Assembly (NCBI GenBank): GCA_017622875.1
Contig: JAGAQG010000063.1
Span: 1-64,000, forward strand
DNA from: Lachnospiraceae bacterium
GTDB lineage: Bacteria > Bacillota > Clostridia > Lachnospirales > Lachnospiraceae
Length of the DNA stretch: 64,000 nt
Reading direction: 5' to 3'
This document shows positions 49,465 through 58,130 of the stretch, one piece after another; within the stretch, counting starts at the first letter, position 1; each line of letters starts with the position of its first letter. The notes under the pieces are model-generated. The model had not been told where the DNA came from, did not search any database, and worked only from the letters and a program-made list of their open reading frames with translations. The position numbers and the translations under genes were made by a program.

Positions 49465-51027
49465 TTATGCTCCTGTTACCTGATCACGGTATTCTGTAGG
49501 GGACAGCCCAACGATCTTCTTGAAGGTCTTACCAAAATAATTTCCGTCACTGTAGCCAACCTTGGAGGAAATGTCTGAAATTTTATTGCGTGGATCTGCC
49601 AAAAGTTTTTTCGCCTTATCCATGCGGTATTTGGTAATGTACTGGTTTAGGGTCTGACCGGTTTCGTTCTTGAATAAAGTACAAATATAGGAAGTACTTA
49701 AAAATACATGGTCACTGATATCCTTGATAGACAGGGATTCATCCTGATAATGGGAAGCAATGAAATTTTTAATTGCTGTGACAGGAGAACTTTCTTCTCT
49801 GGAAAGATCAGTCTGTGTAAAAAGGAGATTCAGCTCCTGAACCAATAACTGGTTTAGTTCAAAGATGGTTTCGCAGGAAAATATCTGTTCAAAAAAATTT
49901 GTACTGTTTAGTTTCTGTTCTGGAAGAGGTATCTGCAAAATGTGATAAGCTTCCTGAATAGAGCTGAATAACTGATAATATAAATCCTTTACCTGATTCG
50001 GCATGACATTTTTCTGCAGCACCAGATTTTCATAAACGGATTTTACAGTCTCCATGGCTTTCGGATTTTTCTGGTGCAGCAGCTCACGGAATTCATCCAT
50101 GGAAATCGGAAGCGTAACAAAGGTGCTGATATTGATATTATCATTTTCGGCAATGAACCAGCTTCCGTAAGGATAGTAGAAGCTGCTCTGAAGCTGGATG
50201 ACAGCAGAATTGTAGGAGTCATATACATTGGAGGCTCCGATGACCTTTTTTCCTATGACAATGAAAAAATCGTTGCCAAGAACAGCAGCCATTTTAGCAG
50301 CGGATGAGGCAAAATGTTTCAGAAGCTCCTTTGATGGTGCGAAACCGAAGATATGATAAATCAAAAAACGTTCCTGCTTAATACCATGAATTTCTGAAAG
50401 CCCATAGTTTTCTAAAAAATCATGGAACTGAATGTAAAAAGAGGTAAGTACATGTTCGGCTGTCTGGGAAAGTGAGTTCCTGAAAGCAAAAATCATTGTA
50501 TGAAAAGCAGTGTTTTCAGTGATGTTTAAAGATAATTTTTTAAAATCGGCAGTCAATTCAGCGGTTGTTACAGCTCCCGGATAGATCAGTCTGGCAGCCA
50601 GAGAAGAGGTGGCAAATCTGTGGTGCTCTTTCTTGGTATCAGTGGTTTCCTCAATTTCCTGCTTATTTTTCAGTGCTTCTAAAACTGCCTCACGGATTTC
50701 CTCCGGATCGATCGGTTTTTCTACATAACTGATGGCTTTTAATTTAATAGCAGCTTTTAAGTATTCTTTATCGGAGTAACCGCTCATAAAGATAATATTA
50801 ATATTAGGAAACAATTCTCTTAAGCGGGATGCCATTTCAATCCCGTCAAGACGAGGCATACGCACATCACTTAAGACAATATCCGGATGAACATCTTTTG
50901 CAAGCTCCAGTCCATGGATTCCATCATCTACCTGATAAATTTCTGAAATTCCAAGAGATTTCCAGTCAATACTGGAAATGATTCCTTCTCTTGTTAATTT
51001 TTCATCATCAGCGATCAGCAGCTTCAT
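49465..51027 (-). CDS. Response regulator with AraC-type DNA-binding domain (YesN family)
   Basis: The 520-residue regulator begins with a receiver domain (residues 1-120): acidic pair DDEK, phospho-acceptor Asp in DIVLSDVRMPRLDG (about 55), switch residues FMSGYSDKEYLKAA and lysine in VEKPIDPEE. A long helical linker region of about 280 residues follows. The C-terminal AraC domain (about 415-515) reads LSIKDISDHVFLSTSYICTLF and ISDISSKVGYSDGNYFGKTF. It pairs with the YesM-type kinase downstream and is divergent from the sugar ABC operon. Confidence 0.92.
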   Translation of the reverse strand: MKLLIADDEKLTREGIISSIDWKSLGISEIYQVDDGIHGLELAKDVHPDIVLSDVRMPRLDGIEMASRLRELFPNINIIFMSGYSDKEYLKAAIKLKAISYVEKPIDPEEIREAVLEALKNKQEIEETTDTKKEHHRFATSSLAARLIYPGAVTTAELTADFKKLSLNITENTAFHTMIFAFRNSLSQTAEHVLTSFYIQFHDFLENYGLSEIHGIKQERFLIYHIFGFAPSKELLKHFASSAAKMAAVLGNDFFIVIGKKVIGASNVYDSYNSAVIQLQSSFYYPYGSWFIAENDNINISTFVTLPISMDEFRELLHQKNPKAMETVKSVYENLVLQKNVMPNQVKDLYYQLFSSIQEAYHILQIPLPEQKLNSTNFFEQIFSCETIFELNQLLVQELNLLFTQTDLSREESSPVTAIKNFIASHYQDESLSIKDISDHVFLSTSYICTLFKNETGQTLNQYITKYRMDKAKKLLADPRNKISDISSKVGYSDGNYFGKTFKKIVGLSPTEYRDQVTGA

Positions 51028-51085
51028 AACAGGTACTCCTTCGTAAAATATTACTATAAATTTAACAAATTTCTATGTGAATTGG

Positions 51086-51108
51086 AAGTAAAATAAGTAA
51101 AATTTTAC
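51086..51108. promoter_or_regulatory. Tandem AAGTAAAAT repeat in the two-component/ABC intergenic region
   Basis: AAGTAAAAT occurs twice head-to-tail (51086-51094, 51095-51103). The second copy overlaps the palindrome GTAAAATTTTAC (51097-51108). AraC-type response regulators often bind direct repeats, so this may be the YesN site controlling the ABC operon about 90 bases downstream. Confidence 0.4.
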
Positions 51109-51195
51109 CCATAATCGAAAAAAAGTACCATGGTATTTTGAAGGGCGGGATGGTAAGATATTATTAAGGTAAAACGTCAATAGGAGGGGCAAGAG

Positions 51196-52701
51196 ATGTC
51201 GGAGTATGTTCTTGAGTTAAAAGGAATTACAAAGATCTTCCCTGGTGTGAAGGCGCTGAACAACGTACAGTTCCAGTTAAAGCCTGGTGAAATCCACGCA
51301 CTGATGGGGGAAAATGGTGCAGGTAAATCAACTTTCATTAAAGTTATTACCGGTGTACATAAGGCAGAAGAAGGCGAAATGTATCTCGATGGCAAGAAGG
51401 TAAACTTCAAAGGACCAAAGGATGCACAGAATGCCGGAATCGCTGCTATTTATCAGCATGTTACTTCTTATCCACACTTAACAGTTACTGAAAATATTTT
51501 CATGGGTCATGAAAAAAAGAAAAACGGTATCATTCAGTGGAAAGAAATGCATGAAGAAGCAAACAGCTACTTAAAAGAGTTAAATGCTGACTTTAAAGCA
51601 ACTGATGAAATGGGTACTCTTTCTGTTGCACAGCAGCAGATGGTTGAAATTGCAAAGGCTTTATCTATGAAAGCGCGTATCATCATCATGGACGAGCCTA
51701 CCGCAGCTTTAACAAAGAGAGAATCTGAAGAATTATATCGTATCGCAGAAAAGCTTCGTGATGAAGGCGCTTCCATTATTTTTATTTCTCACAGATTTGA
51801 AGATATGTACCGTCTGGCATCCAGAGTAACTGTATTCCGTGATTCCCAGTATGTTGGAACATACGATGTTGATGGTATCACAAATGCGGATTTAATCACT
51901 GCGATGGTAGGTCGTGAAATCAAAGACCTCTTCCCAAAACCACAGGTGGAAATTGGAGAAGAAGTATTAAGAGTAGAAAATCTTACTAGAACAGGTTATT
52001 TCAAAAATGTATCCTTTGCAGTTAGAAAAGGAGAAATCCTTGGTCTGACAGGTCTTGTTGGTGCAGGCAGAACAGAAGTTGTTCAGACAATTTTTGGTGT
52101 GGAACATTTTGATTCCGGTAAAGTTTATCTTGAAGGAAAAGAAGTAAAAATCAAAAAACCGGTTGATGCTATGAAACATGGTATCGGTCTTCTTCCGGAA
52201 GACAGACAGAAACAGGGACTGATTCTTGACTGGGGTATTGGCAGAAATATTACATTACCGGAAGTTGCATCCTATGGCAAAAATGGCCTTACAAATGACA
52301 AAAAAGAAAGACAGGTTGCCAAAGAATTAGCAGAACGAGTAGATACAAAGGTTGTTACTGTATTTGATAAAGCCAATACTTTATCAGGTGGTAACCAGCA
52401 GAAAGTAGTAGTAGCAAAAATTTTAGCTTCTGACTTAAAGGTAATCATCCTTGACGAACCGACAAAGGGTGTTGACGTAGGTGCGAAGGCTGAAATTTAC
52501 GAAATCATGGGCGAACTTGCACAGCAGGGCTATGCGATTATTATGATTTCCTCAGAAATGCCGGAAATCTTAGGTATGTGCGATAGAATCGTTGTTATGT
52601 GCGAAGGTAAGGTTACAGGAGAACTCGATAGAAAAGAAGCTGATCAGGAAGGCATCCTTAAATTTGCGATGGCAAAATCCCTGAAGGCTACACAGGAATA
52701 G
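51196..52701 (+). CDS. Sugar ABC transporter ATP-binding protein, CUT2 family (predicted L-rhamnose)
   Basis: The 501-residue protein has two ABC domains, as in RbsA/MglA/RhaT-type importers. The first has Walker A LMGENGAGKSTFIKV, signature-like LSVAQQQMVEIAKAL and Walker B IIIMDEPTAALT. The second has the modified Walker A GLVGAGRTEVVQ, signature LSGGNQQKVVVAKIL and IILDEPTKGVDVG. The degenerate second Walker A is normal for this family. Rhamnose is suggested by rhaA, two mutarotase genes and the downstream binding protein. AGGAGGGG precedes the ATG. It heads a four-gene transporter operon. Confidence 0.92.
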   Translation: MSEYVLELKGITKIFPGVKALNNVQFQLKPGEIHALMGENGAGKSTFIKVITGVHKAEEGEMYLDGKKVNFKGPKDAQNAGIAAIYQHVTSYPHLTVTENIFMGHEKKKNGIIQWKEMHEEANSYLKELNADFKATDEMGTLSVAQQQMVEIAKALSMKARIIIMDEPTAALTKRESEELYRIAEKLRDEGASIIFISHRFEDMYRLASRVTVFRDSQYVGTYDVDGITNADLITAMVGREIKDLFPKPQVEIGEEVLRVENLTRTGYFKNVSFAVRKGEILGLTGLVGAGRTEVVQTIFGVEHFDSGKVYLEGKEVKIKKPVDAMKHGIGLLPEDRQKQGLILDWGIGRNITLPEVASYGKNGLTNDKKERQVAKELAERVDTKVVTVFDKANTLSGGNQQKVVVAKILASDLKVIILDEPTKGVDVGAKAEIYEIMGELAQQGYAIIMISSEMPEILGMCDRIVVMCEGKVTGELDRKEADQEGILKFAMAKSLKATQE

Positions 52702-52711
52702 GGAGGGTAAT

Positions 52712-53713
52712 ATGAATAAGAAATTTGATCTGAAAAAACTTACCAGCTCCCGCGAAATGAGTTTGGTAATCGTATTAATTGTTTTATGTGTATTTATTCA
52801 GTTAAGAAACAGCACATTCTTACAGTTTGGAACCATTGAAGCTATGTTAAAGAACTATGCGGTTATGATGATCATGGCACTGGGAATGATGTGCGTACTG
52901 CTTACCGGCGGTATCGATATCGCAATTGGTTCCACACTTGCATTTTCAGGTATGTTCTCAGCTCTTATCATGAGAGATCATCCAGGAGTACCTGTAATTG
53001 GCGGCTTTTTAATTTCTATGGTAGTAGGTATGGTCCTTGGAGCAGTAATTGGTGTGGTTATTTCGAAAGGAAAAGTTCCGCCAATCGTAGCAACCCTTGG
53101 ATTCATGAATATCTATAGAGGATGTACTTATCTGATCGCAGACAGCCGTTGGGTAGCTGCTTATCAGGTTCCGGAAGGATTCAAAGCATTTGCGCAGAGC
53201 TACTATTTAACAGGCGGCCTGCTCAATAACATGATTACAGTTATTATTATCTGCTATGTAATTTTCTTCATCGCATTAAAATGGACAACTGCTGGAAGAA
53301 GAGTTTATGCAGTAGGTTCCAATGCAGAAGCAGCAGAAGTATCAGGTATCAATGTTGACAGCGTTAAAATTGGTGTATACAGCTTGATGGGACTTTTATC
53401 AGGTCTCGGCGGAGCTCTTTGGGTTTCCCTTTATGCATCTGCACAGGGCGATATGGCAACTGGACTTGAAATGGATGTTATCGCTGCTTGTGTAGTAGGT
53501 GGTGTAAGCTTAAATGGTGGTCGTGGTACAGTACCAGGAGTATTTTTAGGCGGACTCATTATGGCAATTATCGGAAAGGCACTTCCATTAATTGGTGTAT
53601 CACAGTTCTGGCAGAGTGCGATCAAGGGTCTGATTATTCTTTTCGCAGTCATCCTGAACGTAGTTACACAGAGAACTATGGATAAGAACGCATTGAAGAG
53701 GAGGGAAATGTAA
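52712..53713 (+). CDS. Sugar ABC transporter permease, CUT2 family (first)
   Basis: The 333-residue membrane protein has about nine to ten helices of the RbsC/BPD_transp_2 type. The family segments MCVLLTGGIDIAIGSTLAFSG (about residues 67-87), GFMNIYRGCTYL and AVGSNAEAAEVSGINVD are clear. It pairs with the next permease; two different permeases are typical of rhamnose (RhaPQ) importers and some other CUT2 systems. GGAGG precedes the ATG. Its TAA shares one base with the next gene's ATG. Confidence 0.92.
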   Translation: MNKKFDLKKLTSSREMSLVIVLIVLCVFIQLRNSTFLQFGTIEAMLKNYAVMMIMALGMMCVLLTGGIDIAIGSTLAFSGMFSALIMRDHPGVPVIGGFLISMVVGMVLGAVIGVVISKGKVPPIVATLGFMNIYRGCTYLIADSRWVAAYQVPEGFKAFAQSYYLTGGLLNNMITVIIICYVIFFIALKWTTAGRRVYAVGSNAEAAEVSGINVDSVKIGVYSLMGLLSGLGGALWVSLYASAQGDMATGLEMDVIAACVVGGVSLNGGRGTVPGVFLGGLIMAIIGKALPLIGVSQFWQSAIKGLIILFAVILNVVTQRTMDKNALKRREM

Positions 53714-54726
53714 TGGCAGGTAAATCAGGTAGAGAGATTATTGCTGAGCAGCCGTTTTCCTGGAAAACCTTTTTCTTCAAATGGGAATGGTTCCTGGTAT
53801 TAATCTTCATTTTAATCAATATTATGAACGCTAATCTTTCTCCATATTATGCGAGTGTATCTGGATTATTTACAGCTACAAACTCTTTCCTGGAGAAAGC
53901 ATTCATCGCATTGCCGATGGCATACATCTTAGTACTTGGTGATATGGATATTTCCGTAGGATCTATCGCATGTATTTCAGCAGTATCATTAGCGCTGGCA
54001 TATAATGCAGGAATTCCAATGGCAGCATGTATTGTGGTTTGTCTCCTTGTTGGAACACTTTGCGGTCTGATCAATGGTCTGATCATGACAAAATTCACAG
54101 AGCTTGCGCCTATGATCGTAACACTTGGTACACAGATCCTTTACAGAGGTATTGCAGAAGGTATCTTAGGTGATACATCTTCAGGCGGACTGACAGCAGT
54201 GAAATGGTTCAGTAATCTGTACTGGGGCAAGATTGGTGTAGTACCAATCATGTTTATCGTATTTATCATCTGCGCATGTGCTTTCGGTTTTGTATTACAT
54301 AAAACAGTATTCGGCAGATGGTTATACGCAATTGGAAGCAACAAAACAGCAGCAGAATATGCAGGCATTGAAGTTCAGAAGATTCGTCTGATCGTATTTG
54401 TTCTGACTGGTCTGTTCTCAGCGGTTACAGGTGTCTTCCTTGCAGCCAGAATGGGAAGTACAAAATCTGATATTGCCACATCTTACGAAATGGAAGCGAT
54501 TTCCATGGCAGTACTTGGCGGTTTCAGTACAAATGGTGGTAAAGGTAACTTCATCGGAGTTGTTCTTGCTATCTTTATCGTAGGTTTCTTAAGATACGGT
54601 CTTGGTCTGATCAATGTTCCGGCACAGGCAATGCTCGTAATCATCGGTTTACTGCTGATCATTACAGTTATGGCTCCGAACATCAAAAATCAGATTCAGT
54701 ACAGTATGAAAAAGAAAAATAAATAA
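53713..54726 (+). CDS. Sugar ABC transporter permease, CUT2 family (second)
   Basis: The 337-residue membrane protein is a second BPD_transp_2 permease, with LVLGDMDISVGSIACISAVS (about 75-95), ELAPMIVTLGTQILYRG and AIGSNKTAAEYAGIEVQ. The Ser/Gly-rich core matches the first permease, so the channel is probably a heterodimer. Its ATG overlaps the previous stop (TAATG), giving tight translational coupling. The binding protein gene follows after 84 bases containing a small hairpin region, a common place for differential mRNA stability. Confidence 0.92.
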   Translation: MAGKSGREIIAEQPFSWKTFFFKWEWFLVLIFILINIMNANLSPYYASVSGLFTATNSFLEKAFIALPMAYILVLGDMDISVGSIACISAVSLALAYNAGIPMAACIVVCLLVGTLCGLINGLIMTKFTELAPMIVTLGTQILYRGIAEGILGDTSSGGLTAVKWFSNLYWGKIGVVPIMFIVFIICACAFGFVLHKTVFGRWLYAIGSNKTAAEYAGIEVQKIRLIVFVLTGLFSAVTGVFLAARMGSTKSDIATSYEMEAISMAVLGGFSTNGGKGNFIGVVLAIFIVGFLRYGLGLINVPAQAMLVIIGLLLIITVMAPNIKNQIQYSMKKKNK

Positions 54727-54810
54727 TTCCTAATGGTACATTCAGTGTCGGTTGGGCGGCACTGTTGTATATAAACTATTCATAATAAATAATTTAGGGA
54801 GGAAAACAAC

Positions 54811-55905
54811 ATGAAAAAAAGATTATTAAGCGCACTTTTATGTGTAGCTATGGTAGCATCTCTCGTAGTAGGATGTGGCGGAAGCAAAGAAGAAGCAGCA
54901 GCTCCAGCAGAAGAAGCAACTGAAGAAGCAGCTCCAGCAGAAGAAGCAACTGAAGAAGCAGCTCCAGCAAACGATGGAGTTTATGCATTCATCTCTAAAG
55001 CAGCAGGTAACCCATACAATGAAAAAGAAGCTGAAGGCTTCCAGACAGCTATGGATGAACTTGGACTGAACTATGTTATCAAACATCCAGAAACAGCTAC
55101 AGCTGATGCTCAGATCACAATGATCAACGAATTAGTTGCTCAGAACGTAAGCTCTATCGCTATCGCAGCTAACGATGCTGACGCTTTACAGCCAGCTCTT
55201 GAAGCAGCTATGGCAGCAGGCATTAAGATCTGTTCTGTAGACTCTTCTACAAACGCAGCTAGCCGTGCAGTTCATGTAAACCAGGCTGGTACAGCTATCA
55301 TCGGACAGACACTTATGGATGCAGTTCTTGATTTAGCAGGTGGCGAAGGCCAGTGGGCTATCCTTTCTGCAACTTCTACAGCTACAAACCAGAACTCTTG
55401 GATCGCAGCTATGAAAGAAGTTATGGAAGGCGACGCTTATGCATCTCTTGAATTAGTAGAAGTTGCTTACGGTGATGACGAATATCAGAAATCTGTAGAC
55501 CAGACACAGGCTTTATTATCTAACTATCCAGAACTTAAAGTTATCTGTGCTCCTACAACTGTAGGTATCATGGCAGCAGCTAAAGCTATCCAGGATGCTG
55601 GATCTTCTGTTAAATTAACAGGTCTCGGATTACCATCCGAAATGGCTGACTACATCGGAACTGACGATGCTCATTCTTGCCCATATATGTACTTATGGAA
55701 CCCAATCGACTTAGGTAAATTAGCAGCTTATGTTTCTGTAGCATTAGTTGACGGAACAATCACAGGAGCAGCTGGTGACACATTCACATGTGCATTAGGT
55801 GACTACGAAGTTGTTGAAGCAGCTGACGGCGGCACAGAAATCATTGCTGGACCTCCATTCGCATTCACACCAGAAAACATCGAAGAATGGAAGACAGTTT
55901 ACTAA
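54811..55905 (+). CDS. Sugar ABC transporter substrate-binding lipoprotein (predicted L-rhamnose)
   Basis: The 364-residue lipoprotein has signal peptide and lipobox SLVVGCGG (lipid Cys about 22), then an Ala/Glu/Pro linker built from a 10-residue repeat. A type I periplasmic-binding domain follows from about 55 (VYAFISKAAGNPYNEKEAEG, IAIAANDADALQPALEAA, ATSTATNQNSW). The text resembles rhamnose-binding RhaS-type proteins. The gene is codon-adapted, with GGAGG before the ATG, fitting high expression. Specificity is inferred from context with rhaA and the mutarotases. Confidence 0.9.
   Translation: MKKRLLSALLCVAMVASLVVGCGGSKEEAAAPAEEATEEAAPAEEATEEAAPANDGVYAFISKAAGNPYNEKEAEGFQTAMDELGLNYVIKHPETATADAQITMINELVAQNVSSIAIAANDADALQPALEAAMAAGIKICSVDSSTNAASRAVHVNQAGTAIIGQTLMDAVLDLAGGEGQWAILSATSTATNQNSWIAAMKEVMEGDAYASLELVEVAYGDDEYQKSVDQTQALLSNYPELKVICAPTTVGIMAAAKAIQDAGSSVKLTGLGLPSEMADYIGTDDAHSCPYMYLWNPIDLGKLAAYVSVALVDGTITGAAGDTFTCALGDYEVVEAADGGTEIIAGPPFAFTPENIEEWKTVY
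54898..54969 (+). repeat. 30-base in-frame tandem repeat in the binding-protein linker
   Basis: A 30-base unit, beginning GCAGCTCCAGCAGAAGAAGC, occurs twice (54898-54927, 54928-54957) plus a 12-base partial copy. It encodes AAPAEEATEE repeats that lengthen the tether between lipid anchor and binding domain. Copy number may vary between strains. Confidence 0.85.
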
Positions 55906-55947
55906 GATTTAATTCTTTAGTATAAATACAATTTCATATTTCCAATA

Positions 55948-55962
55948 ATGAAAACGTTATGA
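55948..55962. promoter_or_regulatory. Candidate catabolite-responsive element (cre)
   Basis: ATGAAAACGTTATGA matches the CcpA cre pattern wTGnAAnCGnwnnCw at nearly all positions. It lies between the binding protein gene and the tandem mutarotase gene, 76 bases before the latter. It could let CcpA repress the mutarotase part of the cluster. Confidence 0.45.
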
Positions 55963-55975
55963 ATAGTAATGAGAG

Positions 55976-56007
55976 TATCCTGCGGAATCCCCGCAGGATA
56001 TTCTTGC
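55976..56007 (+). terminator. Terminator after the sugar ABC operon
   Basis: TATCCTGCGG (55976-55985), loop AATCC and CCGCAGGATA (55991-56000) form a perfect 10-base stem, followed by TTCTTG. Partial read-through into the mutarotase gene is possible. Confidence 0.75.
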
Positions 56008-56023
56008 ATAAAAGGAGTTAAAA

Positions 56024-56671
56024 ATGTTAAGACACGCATTTGCAATGGAAGTAAAAGAAGGACAGACTGCAGCGTTTAGAAGCGGACTTGGAAAAATCTG
56101 GAGAGAATTAACAGCCTTTTTAGATGAAAAGAAAATGGTAAATTTCAGCATGTGGAATGTAGAGAGAATGGTGTTCGGATATTATGAAACAGAAGATGAC
56201 TTTGCATTTTCAGAGGCAGATAGAGAAAAGGTAAAATCATGGGAAGCGCAGTATGGAGATTTCTATACATGGATTTCTGTACCGTTTGAAGAAATGCGCC
56301 TGATGTATCATGATTTTGGGATTGTGAGAGAAAGTAAAGAACTGATCAGACACCGTGTATTTATTACCAAATTGGTACCGGGTTCTGAGGAGGAATATAA
56401 AGCACGCCATGATGCGTTGGTAGAAGCAAGAGGAGATAAGGTCACAGAAGGACCTGACAGTAACTTCTCCATCTGGAATGCAGGCGGATATATTTTTGGA
56501 TATAACGAAATTGACACTACAATGGAACGCGACCGTACAGAAGAAGACCGACAGGGGGACATTGCGTGGGAAACAAGGATGTTGGAGATCATGAGCTGGC
56601 TGACAGATGATGTGGATTGGATCACAGGTCTGTGCCATGAAAACATCCGCAGAATCTGCTGGCACAACTAA
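56024..56671 (+). CDS. Tandem-domain L-rhamnose mutarotase-like protein
   Basis: The 215-residue protein is a head-to-tail duplication of the RhaM (DUF718-type) fold: residues 1-105 begin MLRHAFAMEVKEGQ, and residues 112-215 begin LIRHRVFITKLVPGS. Both halves keep the NFSMWNVERMVFGYYE or NFSIWNAGGYIFGYNE strand. The catalytic-type histidine of RhaM (EYxRRHN) is present only in the second half (EYKARHDAL); the first has AFRSGLGKIW. It may be a heteromeric-like dimer in one chain with one active site. AAGGAG precedes the ATG. It lies next to a normal rhaM gene. Confidence 0.8.
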   Translation: MLRHAFAMEVKEGQTAAFRSGLGKIWRELTAFLDEKKMVNFSMWNVERMVFGYYETEDDFAFSEADREKVKSWEAQYGDFYTWISVPFEEMRLMYHDFGIVRESKELIRHRVFITKLVPGSEEEYKARHDALVEARGDKVTEGPDSNFSIWNAGGYIFGYNEIDTTMERDRTEEDRQGDIAWETRMLEIMSWLTDDVDWITGLCHENIRRICWHN

Positions 56672-56730
56672 TAGCAAAATTCCGCAATTTTTCCACAAAT
56701 ATGTTTAATGTAAATCTTTTTCGAAAGGTG

Positions 56731-56736
56731 TATAAT
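56731..56736 (+). promoter_or_regulatory. Possible promoter (-10) of rhaM
   Basis: TATAAT at 56731-56736 lies 34 bases before the rhaM start, in an AT-rich gap after the tandem mutarotase gene. No clear -35 is seen, so activator dependence is possible. Confidence 0.35.
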
Positions 56737-56769
56737 AAATTTATCAAATACGCATCGGAGGTATTTTAA

Positions 56770-57081
56770 ATGATCAAAGGGTTTAAAATGAAACTTTATG
56801 AAGGACAGGAAGCAGAATACGAAAGAAGACACAATCTGCTCTGGCCTGAAATGAAAAACATGATTCATGAATACGGCGGAAAGAACTACACTATTTTTCT
56901 TGATAAAGAAACATTGACTTTGTTCGGCTATATTGAGATTGAAGATCCTGAAAAATGGGCACAGAGTGCAGATACAGCAATCAATCGTAAATGGTGGGAT
57001 TACATGGCAGACATCATGGAAACAAATCCAGACAACAGCCCGGTATGCATTGACTTACAGAATGTATTCCATTTAGATTAA
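56770..57081 (+). CDS. rhaM: L-rhamnose mutarotase
   Basis: The 103-residue enzyme interconverts alpha and beta L-rhamnose for RhaA. It matches E. coli RhaM in length and motifs: start IKGFKMKLYEGQEAEYERRHNLLWPEM, with the catalytic histidine in RRHN, NYTIFLDKE, FGYIEIED, and the C-terminal RKWWDYMADIM and NPDNSPV. It is single-domain and dimeric by family. TCGGAGG precedes the ATG. The gene is flanked by the tandem mutarotase and a convergent AraC regulator. Confidence 0.95.
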   Translation: MIKGFKMKLYEGQEAEYERRHNLLWPEMKNMIHEYGGKNYTIFLDKETLTLFGYIEIEDPEKWAQSADTAINRKWWDYMADIMETNPDNSPVCIDLQNVFHLD

Positions 57082-57097
57082 TTTGTAGGAAAAGTAT

Positions 57098-57135
57098 AAA
57101 AGAGTGGAAAAGCGTCAGCTTTTCCACTCTTTTCT
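57098..57135. terminator. Bidirectional terminator between rhaM and AraC gene
   Basis: AAAAGAGTGGAAAAGC (57098-57113) and its complement (57118-57133) form a perfect 16-base stem with a 4-base loop. The AraC stop codon lies in the loop/distal arm, so the hairpin contains the gene's end. Confidence 0.92.
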
Positions 57136-57984
57136 GTATACATAAGGCGTACAGCCTTCTCTTGCTTTAAACAAATTAATAAAATGACTGGTATGATAGA
57201 TGCCGCATTGCTCGGAAATTTCCTGCACGGTCTTTTCAGTATATTTTAAAAGATCCTTTGCATGGGATAACCGTGCAGTGATGATGTATTCCTTCAAAGT
57301 CAGTCCAGTGTATTTTTTGAATTCATGACTTAAATGAAATTTGTTAATATTCTGATATTCCGCGAGAAAATCAAGGGTCAGATCTTCTGAAAAATGCAGA
57401 TCGATGTATTTCATAACTGCTTTAATATATCCCGGAAGCAGCAGACTTGGCAGATTTCCGGTGGTGTTTTGGACGATCAGCTCCGTCAAAAGTGTATGGA
57501 TGCATTGCGAAGTCACAATGTCGGTGGTCGCACTTTTGTTTTGGTGGATATCAATTAATTGATAAAGGGTATCTTCAAAAAGCTGTGGCTGATTGATCTG
57601 GATAATCTTAAATCCATTTCTGGAAAATTCTTCAAAGTATCCCAAAGCATTTCCACCGTTAAAATGAAGCCATAAAAATTCCCAGGTGGAATCACCGGTA
57701 ACCTCATAGTGATGATATTCCATACAATTAATGAAAAAACATTGCCCTTTTTTGACAGTATAAGATTGATCTTTGTAGGTGAGCTGGCCTTCGCCGGATA
57801 GGGTGAAGACGATTAGAAAGGAATTTAAGTTTTCTCTCTCTGTAAAATAGGGCGGTCTGGTCTTAAAATATCCGACCTCCTGCAAATAGAAATAAATGGA
57901 CTTGGCGGTCTTTCCAGGGGTGTTGATAAATCGGATGGAATCCTCTGACCAGCTGCTGGAATAACGCTCTAAATATTTGTTCAT
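57115..57984 (-). CDS. AraC family transcriptional regulator
   Basis: The 289-residue regulator has an N-terminal AraC_binding cupin-like domain (about 50-150: FTLSGEGQLTYKDQSYTVKKGQCFFINC) and a C-terminal AraC DNA-binding domain from about 190 (LTLDFLAEYQNINKFHLSHEF, then VQEISEQCGIYHTSHFINLF). This architecture resembles RhaS/RhaR-type sugar-responsive activators. It is divergent from the AraA-like isomerase gene with 146 bases between and is a likely activator of that gene and perhaps of the rhamnose cluster. Confidence 0.9.
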   Translation of the reverse strand: MNKYLERYSSSWSEDSIRFINTPGKTAKSIYFYLQEVGYFKTRPPYFTERENLNSFLIVFTLSGEGQLTYKDQSYTVKKGQCFFINCMEYHHYEVTGDSTWEFLWLHFNGGNALGYFEEFSRNGFKIIQINQPQLFEDTLYQLIDIHQNKSATTDIVTSQCIHTLLTELIVQNTTGNLPSLLLPGYIKAVMKYIDLHFSEDLTLDFLAEYQNINKFHLSHEFKKYTGLTLKEYIITARLSHAKDLLKYTEKTVQEISEQCGIYHTSHFINLFKAREGCTPYVYRKEWKS

Positions 57985-58050
57985 AACATCACCGCAAAAA
58001 ACTGTTATTTATACTCAAGTTGCTTTGATGAAATTATATTGAAACTGGAT

Positions 58051-58056
58051 TATAAT
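58051..58056 (+). promoter_or_regulatory. -10 element of the AraA-like isomerase promoter
   Basis: TATAAT at 58051-58056 lies 75 bases before the start codon. No recognisable -35 is found at the right distance, as expected when an AraC activator recruits polymerase. Confidence 0.45.
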
Positions 58057-58130
58057 GTCAATAAGAACAGTGGTTGTGGAAAGCATAAAACTGTGAAAAT
58101 GCTCGGAAACATTAAAAGGGGGAAAACACC

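Noticed and set aside
54898-54969. Short regular repeat considered as CRISPR
   Set aside because: The units abut without spacers, are in frame with the lipoprotein and repeat only about 2.4 times.
54838-55086. Overlapping Cys/Ser/Phe-rich and Lys/Gln-rich frames on both strands across the binding-protein linker
   Set aside because: Both arise from the 30-base repeat and biased codons of the real lipoprotein gene; no ribosome site or family match.
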